DNA from: Oenococcus sp. UCMA 16435
Lineage (GTDB): Bacteria > Bacillota > Bacilli > Lactobacillales > Lactobacillaceae
Direction: 5' to 3'
Length of the DNA: 64,000 nt
Assembly: GCA_004010835.2 (NCBI GenBank)
Contig: CP030868.2
Coordinates: 1,550,001 to 1,614,000, forward strand
Every line of letters starts with the position of its first letter. The first letter of the stretch is position 1. A model generated the notes under the pieces. It was not told where the DNA came from, searched no databases, and saw only the letters and a list, made by a program, of their open reading frames with translations. The position numbers were made by a program, and so were the translations under genes. Shown here one piece after another: positions 10,364-18,012 of this stretch.

Positions 10364-11134
10364 ATGAATGCTTATGAATTTTTGAATTTAAGGAGACCGG
10401 AAAAACCCAGAACATCCGGTTTAACTATGATGCTTGATAAGGGTTTAGGCATCAAAGCACTTGATGATATTTTAAGTACATCCGCTGATTATATTGATTT
10501 TGCCAAATTCGGATGGGGAACCTCAGCTGTAATTAATCGCGATTTGATAATTAAAAAAACCAACAAATACAAGGCTGCCGGAATTATGCCTTATCCAGGC
10601 GGAACATTGCTTGAAGTTGCCATCCTAAAAGGAAAAGTGGACCAATTTTTAGAGGAAAGTCGTGAATTAGGATTTAAAGCAATTGAGGTGAGCGACGGGT
10701 CAACCGAAATCACAACGCCGGAGCGGGCCAAAACGATTAAAAAAGCCAGAGAAGCAGGCTTTTATGTTATTTCCGAAGTTGGCAAGAAAAATCCGGTTTT
10801 AGATCATAAATTATCCGTCTCGGAAAGATTGGAAACAATGAAATCGGATTTAGAATATGGTTCAAACTACGTTCTAATCGAAGCCAGAGAAGCTGGGAAA
10901 GATATTGGAATCTATGATCCGAATGGAAATATTATCGAAGACGAATTAGAACAACTTTCTAGTCTTGGAATATCTAAGTTAGTCTTTGAAGCGCCATTAA
11001 AAAAGCAGCAAGCCGAATTGATTTTAAAATTTGGCAGTCAGATAAATTTGGGTAACATTGCTTCAGATGAGGTTGTCTCTTTAGAAACTCTGCGGGAAGG
11101 GTTAAGGGGAGACACAATCAGCATGCTTAGTTAA
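10364..11134 (+). CDS. phosphosulfolactate synthase-like protein (ComA family)
   Basis: ComA-family TIM-barrel proteins join sulfite to phosphoenolpyruvate, the first step of coenzyme M synthesis in methanogens. Homologues of unclear role (such as Bacillus YitD) occur in bacteria. The 256-residue product shows DFAKFGWGTS, MPYPGGTLLEVA, AIEVSDGS, ISEVGKK and VLIEAREAG, the ordered family motifs whose Lys, Asp, Glu and Arg line the active site. No ComB or ComC gene is nearby, so coenzyme M synthesis is not implied. A -10-like GATAAA ends 8 bases before the ATG and no Shine-Dalgarno is visible. Confidence 0.8.
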   Translation: MNAYEFLNLRRPEKPRTSGLTMMLDKGLGIKALDDILSTSADYIDFAKFGWGTSAVINRDLIIKKTNKYKAAGIMPYPGGTLLEVAILKGKVDQFLEESRELGFKAIEVSDGSTEITTPERAKTIKKAREAGFYVISEVGKKNPVLDHKLSVSERLETMKSDLEYGSNYVLIEAREAGKDIGIYDPNGNIIEDELEQLSSLGISKLVFEAPLKKQQAELILKFGSQINLGNIASDEVVSLETLREGLRGDTISMLS

Positions 11135-11252
11135 AAGATTTTTCTGTTTTCAAAATAAGTTTTCTTGTTTTTACATTTTTACTAGTGAAACATATTTGTC
11201 AAATACTTGGAAAAACAGCCTAATTCAATTGATATTCATGAATTAATTCATT

Positions 11253-11279
11253 AAAAAAAGCTCAAAAATGAGCTTTTTT
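11253..11279 (+). terminator. intrinsic terminator after ComA-like gene
   Basis: AAAGCTC / GAGCTTT stem with A and T runs on both sides. It may also end the tRNA-Thr transcript from the opposite strand. Confidence 0.75.
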
Positions 11280-11290
11280 AATTTATATTA

Positions 11291-11364
11291 TGCCGACTAG
11301 AGGATTCGAACCTCCGACCCCTTCATTACTAGTGAAGTGCTCTAGCCAACTGAGCTAAGTCGGC
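11291..11364 (-). tRNA. tRNA-Thr (anticodon AGT)
   Basis: A full cloverleaf can be drawn: acceptor GCCGACT/AGTCGGC with discriminator A, D arm GCTC/GAGC, anticodon stem CTTCA/TGAAG with loop CTAGTAA, and T arm GGAGG-TTCGAAT-CCTCT. The anticodon AGT reads ACU-type threonine codons. The CCA end is not encoded. Confidence 0.93.
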
Positions 11365-11456
11365 AATTAACCAACCAAAATAGTGTAACAAATTTATTAG
11401 TAACTAGCAATTATGCTTGGTTAATTTTATTAATATTCAAATTTACCAGAAATATT

Positions 11457-12833
11457 TTAATCGTTGACTTGTTGGACGTTTTTGTCCATTAAATTAGTTT
11501 TCTGAGGGCTGGTTTTGAACCTATAAAGTGAAAGGCCAACACAAGCTCCGACCACTGAGGGCAATAGCCAACCAAGTCCCAAAGACGCCAAGGGAATAAA
11601 TTGATGGTAATAATTAACTAAATTGCTGATTATCGGCAGATTCGCTACCGGCAAATTAGCAAAACTATCTAGTATGGCAGCTGGAGCGGCAAAAATAAGT
11701 ACCGCCCTATAGACAATTTTCGAGCGATGGAAAAATTTTGAAAAAAGCGATAAGAAAATTAGGACTAGTGCTAGCGGATACATCAACATTAAAACCGGTG
11801 TTGCCCAAGCAATTATATTTGTTAATCCAACATTGGCTGTTAAAAATGATCCGAATGCAATTACGCGCAGCCAGTTTAGATAACTAACTTTTGGAAAAGT
11901 CCGGTGCATGTCTTGTGAAAAAGAAGCAAAAAGTCCCATCGCCGTTGTAAAGACTGCCAAAGTAACAACCAGACCGGTAAATAAAGTTCCGAAATTTCCA
12001 GCATAATGTCCAACGATTTGAGAAAAGGCAGTTGCACCGTTCGGAGCCAGTTTGAGAAGGCCAAGGCTTGTTGTTCCTAAAAATATAAGTGACAAATATA
12101 ATAAAACTTCAGCTAAAATACTTAATAAACCTGATTTAGCGATCATTTTAGGAACGCGTTCTTTTGAATATCCGAGACCTTCTACTGCATAGACAACTGT
12201 CACTGCCAAAGCTAAAAGGGCGATTCCGTCCATTGTATTGTATCCATCTAAAAATCCTTGAAAAAAAGCATTATTCTGATAAGCCGGTTGAACTGTCTGC
12301 TTTAGGCTTCCCATCGGCAGAACAAAGGAGAGAACAACAATCGAAATGATCAAAACAAGAAATAATGGATTCAGGTATTTAGCAATCCAGGCAACAACGT
12401 TTGATTCTTTAATACTTAAATAGTATGCAAGGGCAAAGAAGATTGCTGAGAAAACCAACATTCCGATTGTTTGATATTTTTCAGGCAAAAATGGTGACAC
12501 TCCCATTGAGAAAGCGGTTGCCGCTGTTCTCGGCGTCCCAAAAAAAGGCCCAATAGTTAAGTGAAGCATTACAAGAAAAAGTGTTCCAAACCAAGGAGCA
12601 ACTGGTTTGGCAATATCGTAAACGCCACGGCTATGGGTCACACTAATTGCCAATATTGCCAAGAAAGGTACAAGAGTACCGGTTAGAAGAAATCCTAATG
12701 CTGCCACTAGCCAGTGGCTTCCGGCCATTTGGCCGAGTTGAACTGGAAAAATTAAGTTTCCGGCTCCAAAAAACATTCCAAATATTAATGATGCAATTAA
12801 AATGATGTTATTTCGTTTTCCATTTTTTAACAT
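11457..12833 (-). CDS. brnQ: branched-chain amino acid transporter (LIVCS family)
   Basis: BrnQ imports Leu, Ile and Val with a cation. The product has about 12 membrane segments and the family start LIFGMFFGAGNLIFPVQLG, then GTPRTAATAFSMGVSPF. An in-frame methionine exists 24 codons upstream, but it would lie above the leader terminator. I place the start at 12833, where GAAGGGA precedes the ATG and the family N-terminus begins. The mRNA leader holds a promoter, a 20-codon peptide rich in Ile/Leu/Val and an intrinsic terminator. This indicates control by transcription attenuation according to branched-chain amino acid supply. Confidence 0.95.
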   Translation of the reverse strand: MLKNGKRNNIILIASLIFGMFFGAGNLIFPVQLGQMAGSHWLVAALGFLLTGTLVPFLAILAISVTHSRGVYDIAKPVAPWFGTLFLVMLHLTIGPFFGTPRTAATAFSMGVSPFLPEKYQTIGMLVFSAIFFALAYYLSIKESNVVAWIAKYLNPLFLVLIISIVVLSFVLPMGSLKQTVQPAYQNNAFFQGFLDGYNTMDGIALLALAVTVVYAVEGLGYSKERVPKMIAKSGLLSILAEVLLYLSLIFLGTTSLGLLKLAPNGATAFSQIVGHYAGNFGTLFTGLVVTLAVFTTAMGLFASFSQDMHRTFPKVSYLNWLRVIAFGSFLTANVGLTNIIAWATPVLMLMYPLALVLIFLSLFSKFFHRSKIVYRAVLIFAAPAAILDSFANLPVANLPIISNLVNYYHQFIPLASLGLGWLLPSVVGACVGLSLYRFKTSPQKTNLMDKNVQQVND

Positions 12834-12860
12834 TTTTATTTTTCCCTTCTTTTCAGCGAT

Positions 12861-12896
12861 AAAAAAAACGACCGTTGCGATTTTCGCAGCAGGTCG
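12861..12896 (-). terminator. attenuator terminator in the brnQ leader
   Basis: On the minus strand CGACC...GGTCG encloses an inner stem TGCGA/TCGCA and is followed by eight T. It lies 28 bases before the brnQ ATG, between promoter and gene, so it can only serve as a conditional terminator. Confidence 0.85.
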
Positions 12897-12922
12897 ATTT
12901 CTCAAGGAATATAACCACTCAG

Positions 12923-12974
12923 CTGCTCATCATTTTAAGATTAATGAAGAGCAGTACAAATCTAGCTCATCATT
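12923..12974 (-). promoter_or_regulatory. three mutually pairing segments of the brnQ leader
   Basis: In transcript order: segment 1 AATGATGAGC (12974-12965) overlaps the leader peptide stop codon, segment 2 CTGCTCTTCATT (12954-12943) follows, and segment 3 is AATGATGAGCAG (12934-12923). Segment 2 can pair with either 1 or 3, with one mismatch. This is a switch between two hairpins upstream of the terminator. How it couples to the terminator was not resolved by eye. Confidence 0.6.
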
Positions 12975-13035
12975 ATTGAATAATAATGACCAAGCTAATG
13001 ACGATTTGTGAAATTAGAGTTTTGTTCTGATACAT
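12973..13035 (-). CDS. brnQ leader peptide, 20 codons, Ile/Leu/Val-rich
   Basis: Short ORF starting MYQNKT and continuing LISQIVISLVIIIQ, then TAA. Ten of 20 residues are branched-chain amino acids, including three consecutive Ile codons just before the end. AAAGGAA lies about 10 bases before the ATG. It begins about 25 bases after the predicted transcription start and ends exactly at the first of three competing RNA segments. Stalling of a ribosome on scarce Ile/Leu/Val-tRNA would thus reshape the leader, as in classic ilv/leu attenuators. Confidence 0.75.
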   Translation of the reverse strand: MYQNKTLISQIVISLVIIIQ

Positions 13036-13067
13036 TGAATTTCAATTCCTTTCAGTGCTTTAGAGAT

Positions 13068-13096
13068 ATTAAAACAAGCTTTGTCCTTTTTGTCAA
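13068..13096 (-). promoter_or_regulatory. promoter of the brnQ leader
   Basis: Minus strand TTGACA (13096-13091), 17-bp spacer, TTTAAT (13073-13068). The start would fall near 13061. Confidence 0.8.
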
Positions 13097-13097
13097 G

Positions 13098-13140
13098 AAA
13101 AAAATAAAAAACATTCTTATTTTTGTTGGGAATGTTTTTT
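13098..13140 (-). terminator. intrinsic terminator after tRNA-Leu
   Basis: ACATTC / GAATGT stem with T-rich tract on the minus strand, between the tRNA-Leu gene and the brnQ promoter. Confidence 0.6.
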
Positions 13141-13162
13141 ATTTTGCATATAAGCATTTTAA

Positions 13163-13244
13163 TGCGGATGACAGGGATCGAACCTGCATGAGTTTCCTCA
13201 CAGGAACCTAAATCCTGCGCGTCTGCCAGTTCCGCCACATCCGC
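13163..13244 (-). tRNA. tRNA-Leu (anticodon TAG)
   Basis: Class II tRNA with a long variable arm: acceptor GCGGATG/CATCCGC, discriminator A, anticodon stem CAGGA/TCCTG with loop TTTAGGT, and T loop TTCGATC. The anticodon TAG reads CUN leucine codons. CCA is not encoded. Confidence 0.95.
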
Positions 13245-13284
13245 AGAACTAATCCATTTTATCATGTGATTAAGTAATATGGCA

Positions 13285-13411
13285 ATAAAAAACACCGAAT
13301 AAAATTCGGTGTCAGGGATTTCTTTTATAGAGAGAGTTTTTATCCATTTGGAAGGGATAGTTAATTTTTATGAAGATTGTTCTCCAGGATTCTGCTTAAC
13401 CCCTTAGAACA
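13285..13411 (-). ncRNA. putative small regulatory RNA B (csRNA-like)
   Basis: Paralogue of the putative RNA at 9489-9628, on the opposite strand and about 127 nt long. The 5' hairpin (TTGTTCT/AGAACAA) is followed by an unpaired stretch sharing CTATCCCTTCCAAAT, ATAAAAACTCTCT and AAATCCC with copy A. It ends in a strong terminator (ACACCGAAT / ATTCGGTGT plus T run, 13285-13312). The terminator stem differs completely in sequence from that of copy A while the single-stranded core is conserved. That is what selection on a regulatory RNA core would give. Confidence 0.6.
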
Positions 13412-13417
13412 AGACCC

Positions 13418-13472
13418 ATTATCAGAATCGAATATTAAAGGAAATTAAAAAGGAAATTAAATGAAGATTAAA
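13418..13472 (-). promoter_or_regulatory. phased hexamer array and -10 box of putative sRNA B
   Basis: Minus strand TTTAAT hexamers begin at 13472, 13461, 13449 and 13439 (spacing 11, 12, 10). After exactly 10 bases comes GATAAT (13423-13418). The 10-base gap is identical to that at sRNA A. The array lies back to back with the rpmB promoter. Confidence 0.6.
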
Positions 13473-13501
13473 ATTTAATCCGAAAGAAAACAAATTTTTA
13501 T

Positions 13502-13530
13502 TTGCATTTATTAGATAAATCGGATAGAAT
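13502..13530 (+). promoter_or_regulatory. promoter of rpmB
   Basis: TTGCAT (13502-13507), 17-bp spacer, TAGAAT (13525-13530), followed by the Shine-Dalgarno AAGGAGG at 13546-13552. Confidence 0.75.
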
Positions 13531-13557
13531 TTAACAGTTACATGTAAGGAGGACGCT

Positions 13558-13758
13558 ATGGCAAAAGATGCTATTACTGGCGCGCGTACTCGTTTTGGTA
13601 ATCAACGTTCACACGCTTTGAATGCCAATCGTCGTTCGTGGAAGCCAAATTTGCAAAAAGTGACCGTTAAAATCAATGGCGACGCTGCCAAAACCGTTTA
13701 TCTGACTGCTCGTACTTTACGTGCAGGCTTGAAGAACGGTTCGATCGAACGAGTATAA
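13558..13758 (+). CDS. rpmB: 50S ribosomal protein L28
   Basis: 66-residue basic protein with the L28 motifs [26 protein letters not shown] and [10 protein letters not shown]. There are no cysteines, so this is the zinc-free form. Strong promoter and Shine-Dalgarno. Monocistronic, with a terminator directly after the stop. Confidence 0.97.
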   Translation: MAKDAITGARTRFGNQRSHALNANRRSWKPNLQKVTVKINGDAAKTVYLTARTLRAGLKNGSIERV

Positions 13759-13760
13759 CT

Positions 13761-13784
13761 TAGCCGCCCAGAGCGGCTTTTTTA
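13761..13784 (+). terminator. intrinsic terminator of rpmB
   Basis: AGCCGC / GCGGCT stem with a short loop and a T run. Confidence 0.85.
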
Positions 13785-13844
13785 TATTTATGAGTACAGG
13801 GATCAAGATATAAATACTGTTAGAATTTAGTCAGAGGTAAAATC

Positions 13845-14195
13845 ATGAGTTTGAAGATGAAGACTAAGATTGGTCAAGTAAACATTGGTGATGATGTTAT
13901 TTCAACAATCGTTGGAACGGCAGCTTCTGAGTCTTTTGGTGTTGTTGGTATGGCATCCAAATCTTTTAAGGACGGTGTTAATCACGTGCTTCAGCGCCCC
14001 AACTATGGTCGTGGAATTCTTGTATCGGAAGAAAATGACCAGCTGACGATTGATGTACATATTATTGTTGAATACGGAGCAAAATTATCGGAAGTTTCCA
14101 AGGCGGTTCAAAAGCAAGTCCGTTATTCATTGGAGAAAAATTTGGGTGTTTTAATCAATCAAGTGAATGTGACTATCGAAGGCATCCGCGCTTAA
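13845..14195 (+). CDS. Asp23/Gls24 family envelope stress protein (YloU-like)
   Basis: 116-residue Asp23-family protein, a widespread Gram-positive small protein linked to envelope homeostasis. It contains GQVNIGDDVISTIVGTAA, GVVGMASKS and VDVHIIVEYGAKLSEV-like family segments. A Shine-Dalgarno (AGAGGT) precedes the ATG. The fakA gene starts 9 bases later, the conserved yloU-yloV pairing of Firmicutes. Confidence 0.93.
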   Translation: MSLKMKTKIGQVNIGDDVISTIVGTAASESFGVVGMASKSFKDGVNHVLQRPNYGRGILVSEENDQLTIDVHIIVEYGAKLSEVSKAVQKQVRYSLEKNLGVLINQVNVTIEGIRA

Positions 14196-14204
14196 GGAGA
14201 TCAA

Positions 14205-15869
14205 ATGGAATTAATTACGAGTGTCGAATTTGGTAGGATGATCAATGCTGCTGCCCAGATTTTGACGAAAAATGCACAACATATCAATAAATTAAATGTT
14301 TTTCCGGTTCCCGATGGAGATACAGGTACTAATATGAGTTTGACAATGCAATCAGGGGCTCAATATGAGCGGGATTCAACTGAGACCTCGATTGCTGCTT
14401 TATCAGCGGCAATGTCTAAGGGCTTGTTAATGGGAGCACGCGGCAATTCCGGTGTTATTTTGTCGCAGATTATGCGCGGATTCACGAAGTTTGTTGCAAA
14501 TTTTGATACTTTAGATGCTAAACAGTTTGCTAATGCCCTAAAAACCGGGGCTGAGTCTGCGTACAAGTCTGTTATGAAGCCAACCGAAGGAACCATTTTG
14601 ACCGTTGTCCGTGAAGCTGCAGCAGCAGCGGGTGATGCGGCCGATCAATCCGACGACTTAATTAATGTCACGAAAGCTACATGGGATGCTTCAAAGGAAG
14701 CCCTGGCAAAAACTCCCGATTTGCTGCCGGTTCTTAAAGAAGTTGGTGTAGTTGATTCTGGCGGCCAAGGACTTGTTTTTGTTTTTCAATCCTGGTATGA
14801 AGTTCTTTCCGGAAAAACGACCCAGGAAGATTTGAGTACTCCGCCTGATATGGCTCAATTTGATGAAAAAACAGATGAATTCGATGCACAGGTTTCCTTA
14901 GATCCCAAAGACATTAAATACGGTTATTGCACAACGATTCTTTTTGAGACTGGTAAAGGATCAACTTATGATCGCGAATGGAATTACGATAAATTCTATA
15001 ATTATTTATCAAAAAAAGGTGATTCCTTGCTTGTTATCGCTGATGATGGTTTAGTCAAGACTCATGTTCACACAGAGAATCCAGGTGCTATTTTGACTGA
15101 AGCAACTCATTATGGATCGATTAAGTGGGTCAAGATAGATAACATGCGTGATCAACAGCAGGCAGTGATTGATAGAGTTGCCAAAGAACAGGCTAGTCAA
15201 CCTAAAAAACCAATAGAAACAGCTGTTATCACTGTTGCTTCGGGTCATGGAGTTTCTGAACTTTTCAAATCGATGGGTGTTACTGATGTAATTACTGGTG
15301 GACAGACGATGAATCCTTCGACAAAAGATTTATTAAACGCAATTACATCTAGCAAGGCCAAGAAGGCGATTATTATTCCTAACAATGCCAATATATTTAT
15401 GGCCGCTAGCCAAGCTGCCGAAATGTCCAAGATCCCAGTTGAAATTGTCAAATCAAGAACAATTCAACAAGGTTTGACTGCAATGCTGGGATTTAATCCG
15501 GATGCCGACGTAAAAGAGAATGCGGCTGAAATGACGGCTCAACTCGTTACGGTTAAATCCGCCGAGGTTACCAAAGCTGTTCGTGATACCAGTATTGACG
15601 GAAAAAGTATTAAACGTGGTGAATATATCGGGATCGTTGATGGCAAAATCCAGGCTAATGGTCGACGTCTACGAGATGTGGCGGTTAATTCTGTGAAGAC
15701 GATGCTTGATGATGATTCGGAAATTGTAACAATAATTTATGGTAGTCAATCGAATCAAAAAGAGTCCGAACAATTAACCAAGGCAATTTCCAAACTCAAT
15801 AACAATTTGGAAACGGAAATTCACGAAGGCGATCAACCCTTGTACCCCTTCTTGATTTCAGTTGAATAA
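14205..15869 (+). CDS. fakA: fatty acid kinase catalytic subunit FakA (DhaL + C-terminal domains)
   Basis: FakA (YloV) phosphorylates fatty acids bound to FakB, feeding exogenous acids to the PlsX/PlsY pathway. The N-terminal DhaL domain has NVFPVPDGDTGTNMSLTM (Mg-ATP-binding Asp residues), MGARGNSGVILSQ and DSGGQGL. The middle and C-terminal regions match the family's DegV-like part. 554 residues is normal. PlsX, which works in the same lipid pathway, lies two genes downstream but in the next transcript. Confidence 0.92.
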   Translation: MELITSVEFGRMINAAAQILTKNAQHINKLNVFPVPDGDTGTNMSLTMQSGAQYERDSTETSIAALSAAMSKGLLMGARGNSGVILSQIMRGFTKFVANFDTLDAKQFANALKTGAESAYKSVMKPTEGTILTVVREAAAAAGDAADQSDDLINVTKATWDASKEALAKTPDLLPVLKEVGVVDSGGQGLVFVFQSWYEVLSGKTTQEDLSTPPDMAQFDEKTDEFDAQVSLDPKDIKYGYCTTILFETGKGSTYDREWNYDKFYNYLSKKGDSLLVIADDGLVKTHVHTENPGAILTEATHYGSIKWVKIDNMRDQQQAVIDRVAKEQASQPKKPIETAVITVASGHGVSELFKSMGVTDVITGGQTMNPSTKDLLNAITSSKAKKAIIIPNNANIFMAASQAAEMSKIPVEIVKSRTIQQGLTAMLGFNPDADVKENAAEMTAQLVTVKSAEVTKAVRDTSIDGKSIKRGEYIGIVDGKIQANGRRLRDVAVNSVKTMLDDDSEIVTIIYGSQSNQKESEQLTKAISKLNNNLETEIHEGDQPLYPFLISVE

Positions 15870-15876
15870 CTTTTAA

Positions 15877-15907
15877 AAATAAGATGGATTTTTTCCATCT
15901 TATTTAT
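15877..15907 (+). terminator. intrinsic terminator after fakA
   Basis: AAATAAGATGG / CCATCTTATTT stem around a T-rich loop. Confidence 0.8.
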
Positions 15908-15969
15908 TTTGTTCTTAAAAATCTTTCTGATTGTTTTTTTATTAAATAACCAATCATAAATTTAAGTAA

Positions 15970-15975
15970 TATAAT
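15970..15975 (+). promoter_or_regulatory. -10 box of recG, 6 bases from start codon
   Basis: A perfect TATAAT ends 6 bases before the GTG at 15982. No Shine-Dalgarno is possible in the predicted transcript. Confidence 0.6.
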
Positions 15976-15981
15976 CTTTCT

Positions 15982-18012
15982 GTGAGTCTTTTTGATTCAA
16001 TTACAGAACTTTCCGGCGTTGGACAAAAGCGGTCTGAAATTCTAAAACAGCAGGGAATTTTAAATATCGAAGATCTTTTAACTTATTATCCCTTTCGTTA
16101 TGATGATTTGGAATCTCGCCTTCCAAGCCAGACGGATGATGGCCAAAAAGTAACTTTTAAGGGAACGGTTAGTTCCCAGCCGACTATTTCCAGATTTGGT
16201 TACAAAAAGTCGAGAATTGCTTTTCGACTTTTGGTTGGGCATGACAATATTTCGGTCTCTTTTTTTAATCAGCCTTGGTTAAAAGAACGGATTGAAATTG
16301 GAAAGGAAATGGCGATTTTCGGAAGTTACGATGCTGTTCACGAAGCTTTAAACGGTCAAAGAATCATTCATTCTGAAAATGATTCACTAGCGGCAATTTA
16401 TCCATCAAGTCAAGCAATTCACCAAAAAACAATTCAACAATTGATTGAAAACGCCTATGCGAAATATGCCGATCAAATTATTGATATTCTTCCAAAAAAA
16501 TTGATCCTGGCCTATCGTTTGTTGCCACGAAGAAAGCAAATTCATGATATGCATTTTCCTGATTCGGCCGAAAATGCCAGACTGGCACGACGTTCGGCCG
16601 CTTTCGAAGAGTTTTTCCTCTTTCAGATGCGTCTGCAGTTAATGAGAATTTATGCTGGAAAAAACCGCGGCCGGGAAATTGAATATAATTCAAAAACTAT
16701 CGAGGATTTTATTTCAAAACTTCCTTACCGTTTAACAGCTGCGCAAAAAAAAGTTATTCAAGAAATTTTATTGGATTTAAAACGTCCAATTCACATGAAT
16801 CGCTTGCTTCAGGGGGATGTTGGTTCTGGCAAGACTGTCGTAGCCGCTGTTGCAATGCTGGCCTGCTATAGTGCCGGTCTTCAAGCGGCAATTATGGTAC
16901 CGACAGAAATTCTTGCCCAACAGCATGCAATTAATCTCAGCAATTTATATGAATCAGCTGGGATTAACTTACGGATTGAATTGTTGACCTCAGGTCTAAA
17001 AGCGGCTGCTCGTCGACAGATTTTAGCTGATCTGGCAAACGGTAATATCGATATTGTCGTTGGTACCCACGCTTTGATTCAAGCAGATGTTCATTTCCAC
17101 AATTTGGGTTTGGCCGTCATTGATGAGCAACATCGTTTCGGTGTCAAACAGCGGGCAACATTACGAGAACAAGGACAAAATCCCGATATCCTAGCAATGA
17201 CTGCAACTCCGATTCCGCGTACGTTGGCGATTACTGCTTATGGCGAAATGGATATTTCAACGATTGATCAATTACCAAATGGTCGTCGTCCGATTATTAC
17301 TAAATGGGTTAAAGGCAATCAGTTCGATAATATTTTTGATTGGGTAAAAGATCAATTGTCTGCCGGAGCTCAAGTTTATGTTGTAACACCGTTGATTGAA
17401 GAGTCAGAAACTTTAGATGTCCAGAATGCTGTTTTAATTTATGACCGTTTAAAAGAAGAACTAAAGCCTTATCGAGTCGGCTTGCTTCACGGGCGTTTGA
17501 CAAATGATGAAAAGCAGCAGGTAATTGAAGATTTCTCGACTAATCAGATTCAAGTGCTTGTCACAACGACTGTAATAGAAGTTGGTGTCGATATTAAAAA
17601 TGCCACAATCATGGTAATCTTGGATGCGGACCGTTTTGGAATTGCTCAGCTGCATCAACTGCGTGGCCGGGTTGGTCGTGGAAAAAAGCAGTCTTATGCC
17701 ATTCTTGTTTCTGATCCCAAAACTCAATACGGAATTGATCGGATGGAAGCAATTGTTTCAACGAACGATGGTTTTGCTTTAGCGGAAAAAGATTTAAAAT
17801 TGCGTGGACCGGGTGATGTAATTGGAATTAAACAAGCCGGAATGCCGGAATTTAACGTTGGTGATCCAATTCATGATTTAAGAATGATGGAAACTGCTCA
17901 GCAATCGGCAATTGAAATTACCAGCCAACCTAACTGGGATGCTGACAAAGAAAACGCTGAACTGGTAAAATATTTGTCGTTAACGATGTATCGATATAAG
18001 GACTTTGATTAA
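15982..18012 (+). CDS. recG: ATP-dependent DNA helicase RecG
   Basis: Branch-migrating helicase that remodels stalled forks and Holliday junctions. The N-terminal wedge (OB-fold) domain is followed by helicase motifs: Walker A GDVGSGKT near residue 279, DEQHRFGVKQR near 381, MTATPIPRTL, and the C-terminal QLHQLRGRVGRG. 676 residues is standard. The start GTG (MSLFDSI) is the family start and is placed only 6 bases after a -10 box. The stop overlaps the plsX ATG by one base. First gene of a lipid-synthesis operon. Confidence 0.96.
   Translation: MSLFDSITELSGVGQKRSEILKQQGILNIEDLLTYYPFRYDDLESRLPSQTDDGQKVTFKGTVSSQPTISRFGYKKSRIAFRLLVGHDNISVSFFNQPWLKERIEIGKEMAIFGSYDAVHEALNGQRIIHSENDSLAAIYPSSQAIHQKTIQQLIENAYAKYADQIIDILPKKLILAYRLLPRRKQIHDMHFPDSAENARLARRSAAFEEFFLFQMRLQLMRIYAGKNRGREIEYNSKTIEDFISKLPYRLTAAQKKVIQEILLDLKRPIHMNRLLQGDVGSGKTVVAAVAMLACYSAGLQAAIMVPTEILAQQHAINLSNLYESAGINLRIELLTSGLKAAARRQILADLANGNIDIVVGTHALIQADVHFHNLGLAVIDEQHRFGVKQRATLREQGQNPDILAMTATPIPRTLAITAYGEMDISTIDQLPNGRRPIITKWVKGNQFDNIFDWVKDQLSAGAQVYVVTPLIEESETLDVQNAVLIYDRLKEELKPYRVGLLHGRLTNDEKQQVIEDFSTNQIQVLVTTTVIEVGVDIKNATIMVILDADRFGIAQLHQLRGRVGRGKKQSYAILVSDPKTQYGIDRMEAIVSTNDGFALAEKDLKLRGPGDVIGIKQAGMPEFNVGDPIHDLRMMETAQQSAIEITSQPNWDADKENAELVKYLSLTMYRYKDFD

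Noticed and set aside
11291..11364. tRNA-Thr as part of a phage attachment site
   Set aside because: No integrase and no repeated tRNA 3' end is found nearby; flanking genes are ordinary chromosomal ones.
12834..12905. N-terminal extension of BrnQ from an upstream in-frame methionine
   Set aside because: The extension would be encoded by the attenuator hairpin and has no homology to the family; GAAGGGA supports the start at 12833.
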